DNA of 64,000 bases from Haloprofundus halophilus (GTDB lineage: Archaea; Halobacteriota; Halobacteria; Halobacteriales; Haloferacaceae), in the NCBI RefSeq assembly GCF_003439925.1, contig NZ_QQRR01000002.1:186001-250000 (forward strand), given 5' to 3'. This document shows, piece by piece, positions 63,546-64,000 of the stretch. A model generated the notes under the pieces. It saw only the letters and a list, made by a program, of their open reading frames with translations, was not told the origin of the DNA and made no database searches. Positions within the stretch are counted from its first letter, which is position 1. Each line of letters starts with the position of its first letter. The position numbers and the translations under genes were made by a program.

Positions 63546-64000
63546 ATGGCAGAAACAGCAACCGCAGAACTGAGCGAACATATCGAACACGGAGCTAATC
63601 TCCGGCGAGGTTCCGTATTGATGGCAATCGCGGGGGTTGCATTCATCGGCTACGGTCTCGTCTTTCTCGCCTTGAATTTCGTCGGGAGCGGCTTTGAGCT
63701 CGGGGTCAGTCAACTCGATGGACTGACTCCTGCAGATTTGAACCCGACCGTCGCGTACTACATTAGCCACCTGCACGTCGCCACCGCAGCGTTCATCATC
63801 TCGACAGGGATCGCTGTCACAGCCCTGTCGTGGTACGGGGTGCGCCAGCGGCTTACGTGGGCGTGGGCGACCGCCGTCGTCGCCGCCGTCGTCGGCTTGG
63901 CGCTCGCGTTACCGATGCACTACACTGCGGATGCATTCGCCCACGACTGGGTGACGCATCTCGGGCCAATCTACCTAGCGACAGTCATCTTCGTCGTCGG
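63546..64000 (+). CDS. membrane protein, N-terminal part (cut by window edge)
   Basis: The ATG at 63546 opens a frame to the window edge (about 151 codons). After a soluble leader (MAETATAELSEHIEHGANLR), it has four hydrophobic segments, with HVATAAFIISTGIAVTALSW and LTWAWATAVVAAVVGLALAL among them. His and Asp residues near the membrane (YISHLHV, MHYTADAFAHDWVTHLGPIY) could bind a metal or cofactor. No family is recognised from the visible part. Confidence 0.7.
   Translation, partial: MAETATAELSEHIEHGANLRRGSVLMAIAGVAFIGYGLVFLALNFVGSGFELGVSQLDGLTPADLNPTVAYYISHLHVATAAFIISTGIAVTALSWYGVRQRLTWAWATAVVAAVVGLALALPMHYTADAFAHDWVTHLGPIYLATVIFVV

Overview
This is archaeal DNA from an extreme halophile (class Halobacteria). 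The predicted proteins are rich in Asp and Glu and poor in Lys. Codon third positions are GC-rich over most of the window. Many starts look leaderless, with a TATA-like box about 25-32 bases upstream. Several families are haloarchaeal: small winged-helix proteins of the DUF7344 type, an Orc1/Cdc6 initiator, PAS-GAF histidine kinases with a lone receiver, and DUF211. The genus cannot be fixed from sequence alone; a Haloferacaceae-like genome is a guess. No rRNA, tRNA or CRISPR array was found.

Positions 1-20.6 kb look like ordinary chromosome: a fumarate reductase/aspartate oxidase-type flavoprotein, an ABC-2 exporter pair, two UspA proteins, a Na+/H+ antiporter, a Gfo/Idh/MocA oxidoreductase, an amidohydrolase, undecaprenyl-diphosphatase, a P-type cation ATPase, DUF211 and VIT1/CCC1-like proteins. 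An amino-sugar cluster follows, with two sugar-1-phosphate nucleotidylyltransferases and GlmS. Positions 20.6-39.7 kb mix regulators (three DUF7344-like winged helices), secreted and membrane proteins, a CPBP protease, DoxX, a second ABC pair, a 980-residue PAS kinase and an MFS transporter. Short tandem repeats sit between several of these genes.

At 39.9-41.7 kb an orc1/cdc6 gene lies beside an array of 10-bp iterons (TCGAAATGAA) spaced 20 or 23 bp apart, a strong candidate replication origin. A YihY/BrkB membrane protein and a second kinase with its receiver follow. Kinase 2 shares its GAF-HisKA-ATPase half with kinase 1.

From about 45.2 kb to the end the composition is more AT-rich and the content is accessory. 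It includes an HNH protein and a relic of doxX. A 1.59-kb transposon-like unit carries a SolA-type amine oxidase gene but no transposase. Next come a 1216-residue HerA/TraG-like ATPase with a nuclease-like C-terminal domain and a frameshifted tnpB. Five toxin-antitoxin-like loci follow: HTH/nucleotidyltransferase and MazEF intact, TumE and RelE/ParE toxins broken beside intact antitoxins, and an orphan VapB-type antitoxin. An OB-fold DNA-binding protein and a truncated membrane protein end the window. Several palindromic or terminal repeats mark it as a site of repeated insertion and decay.
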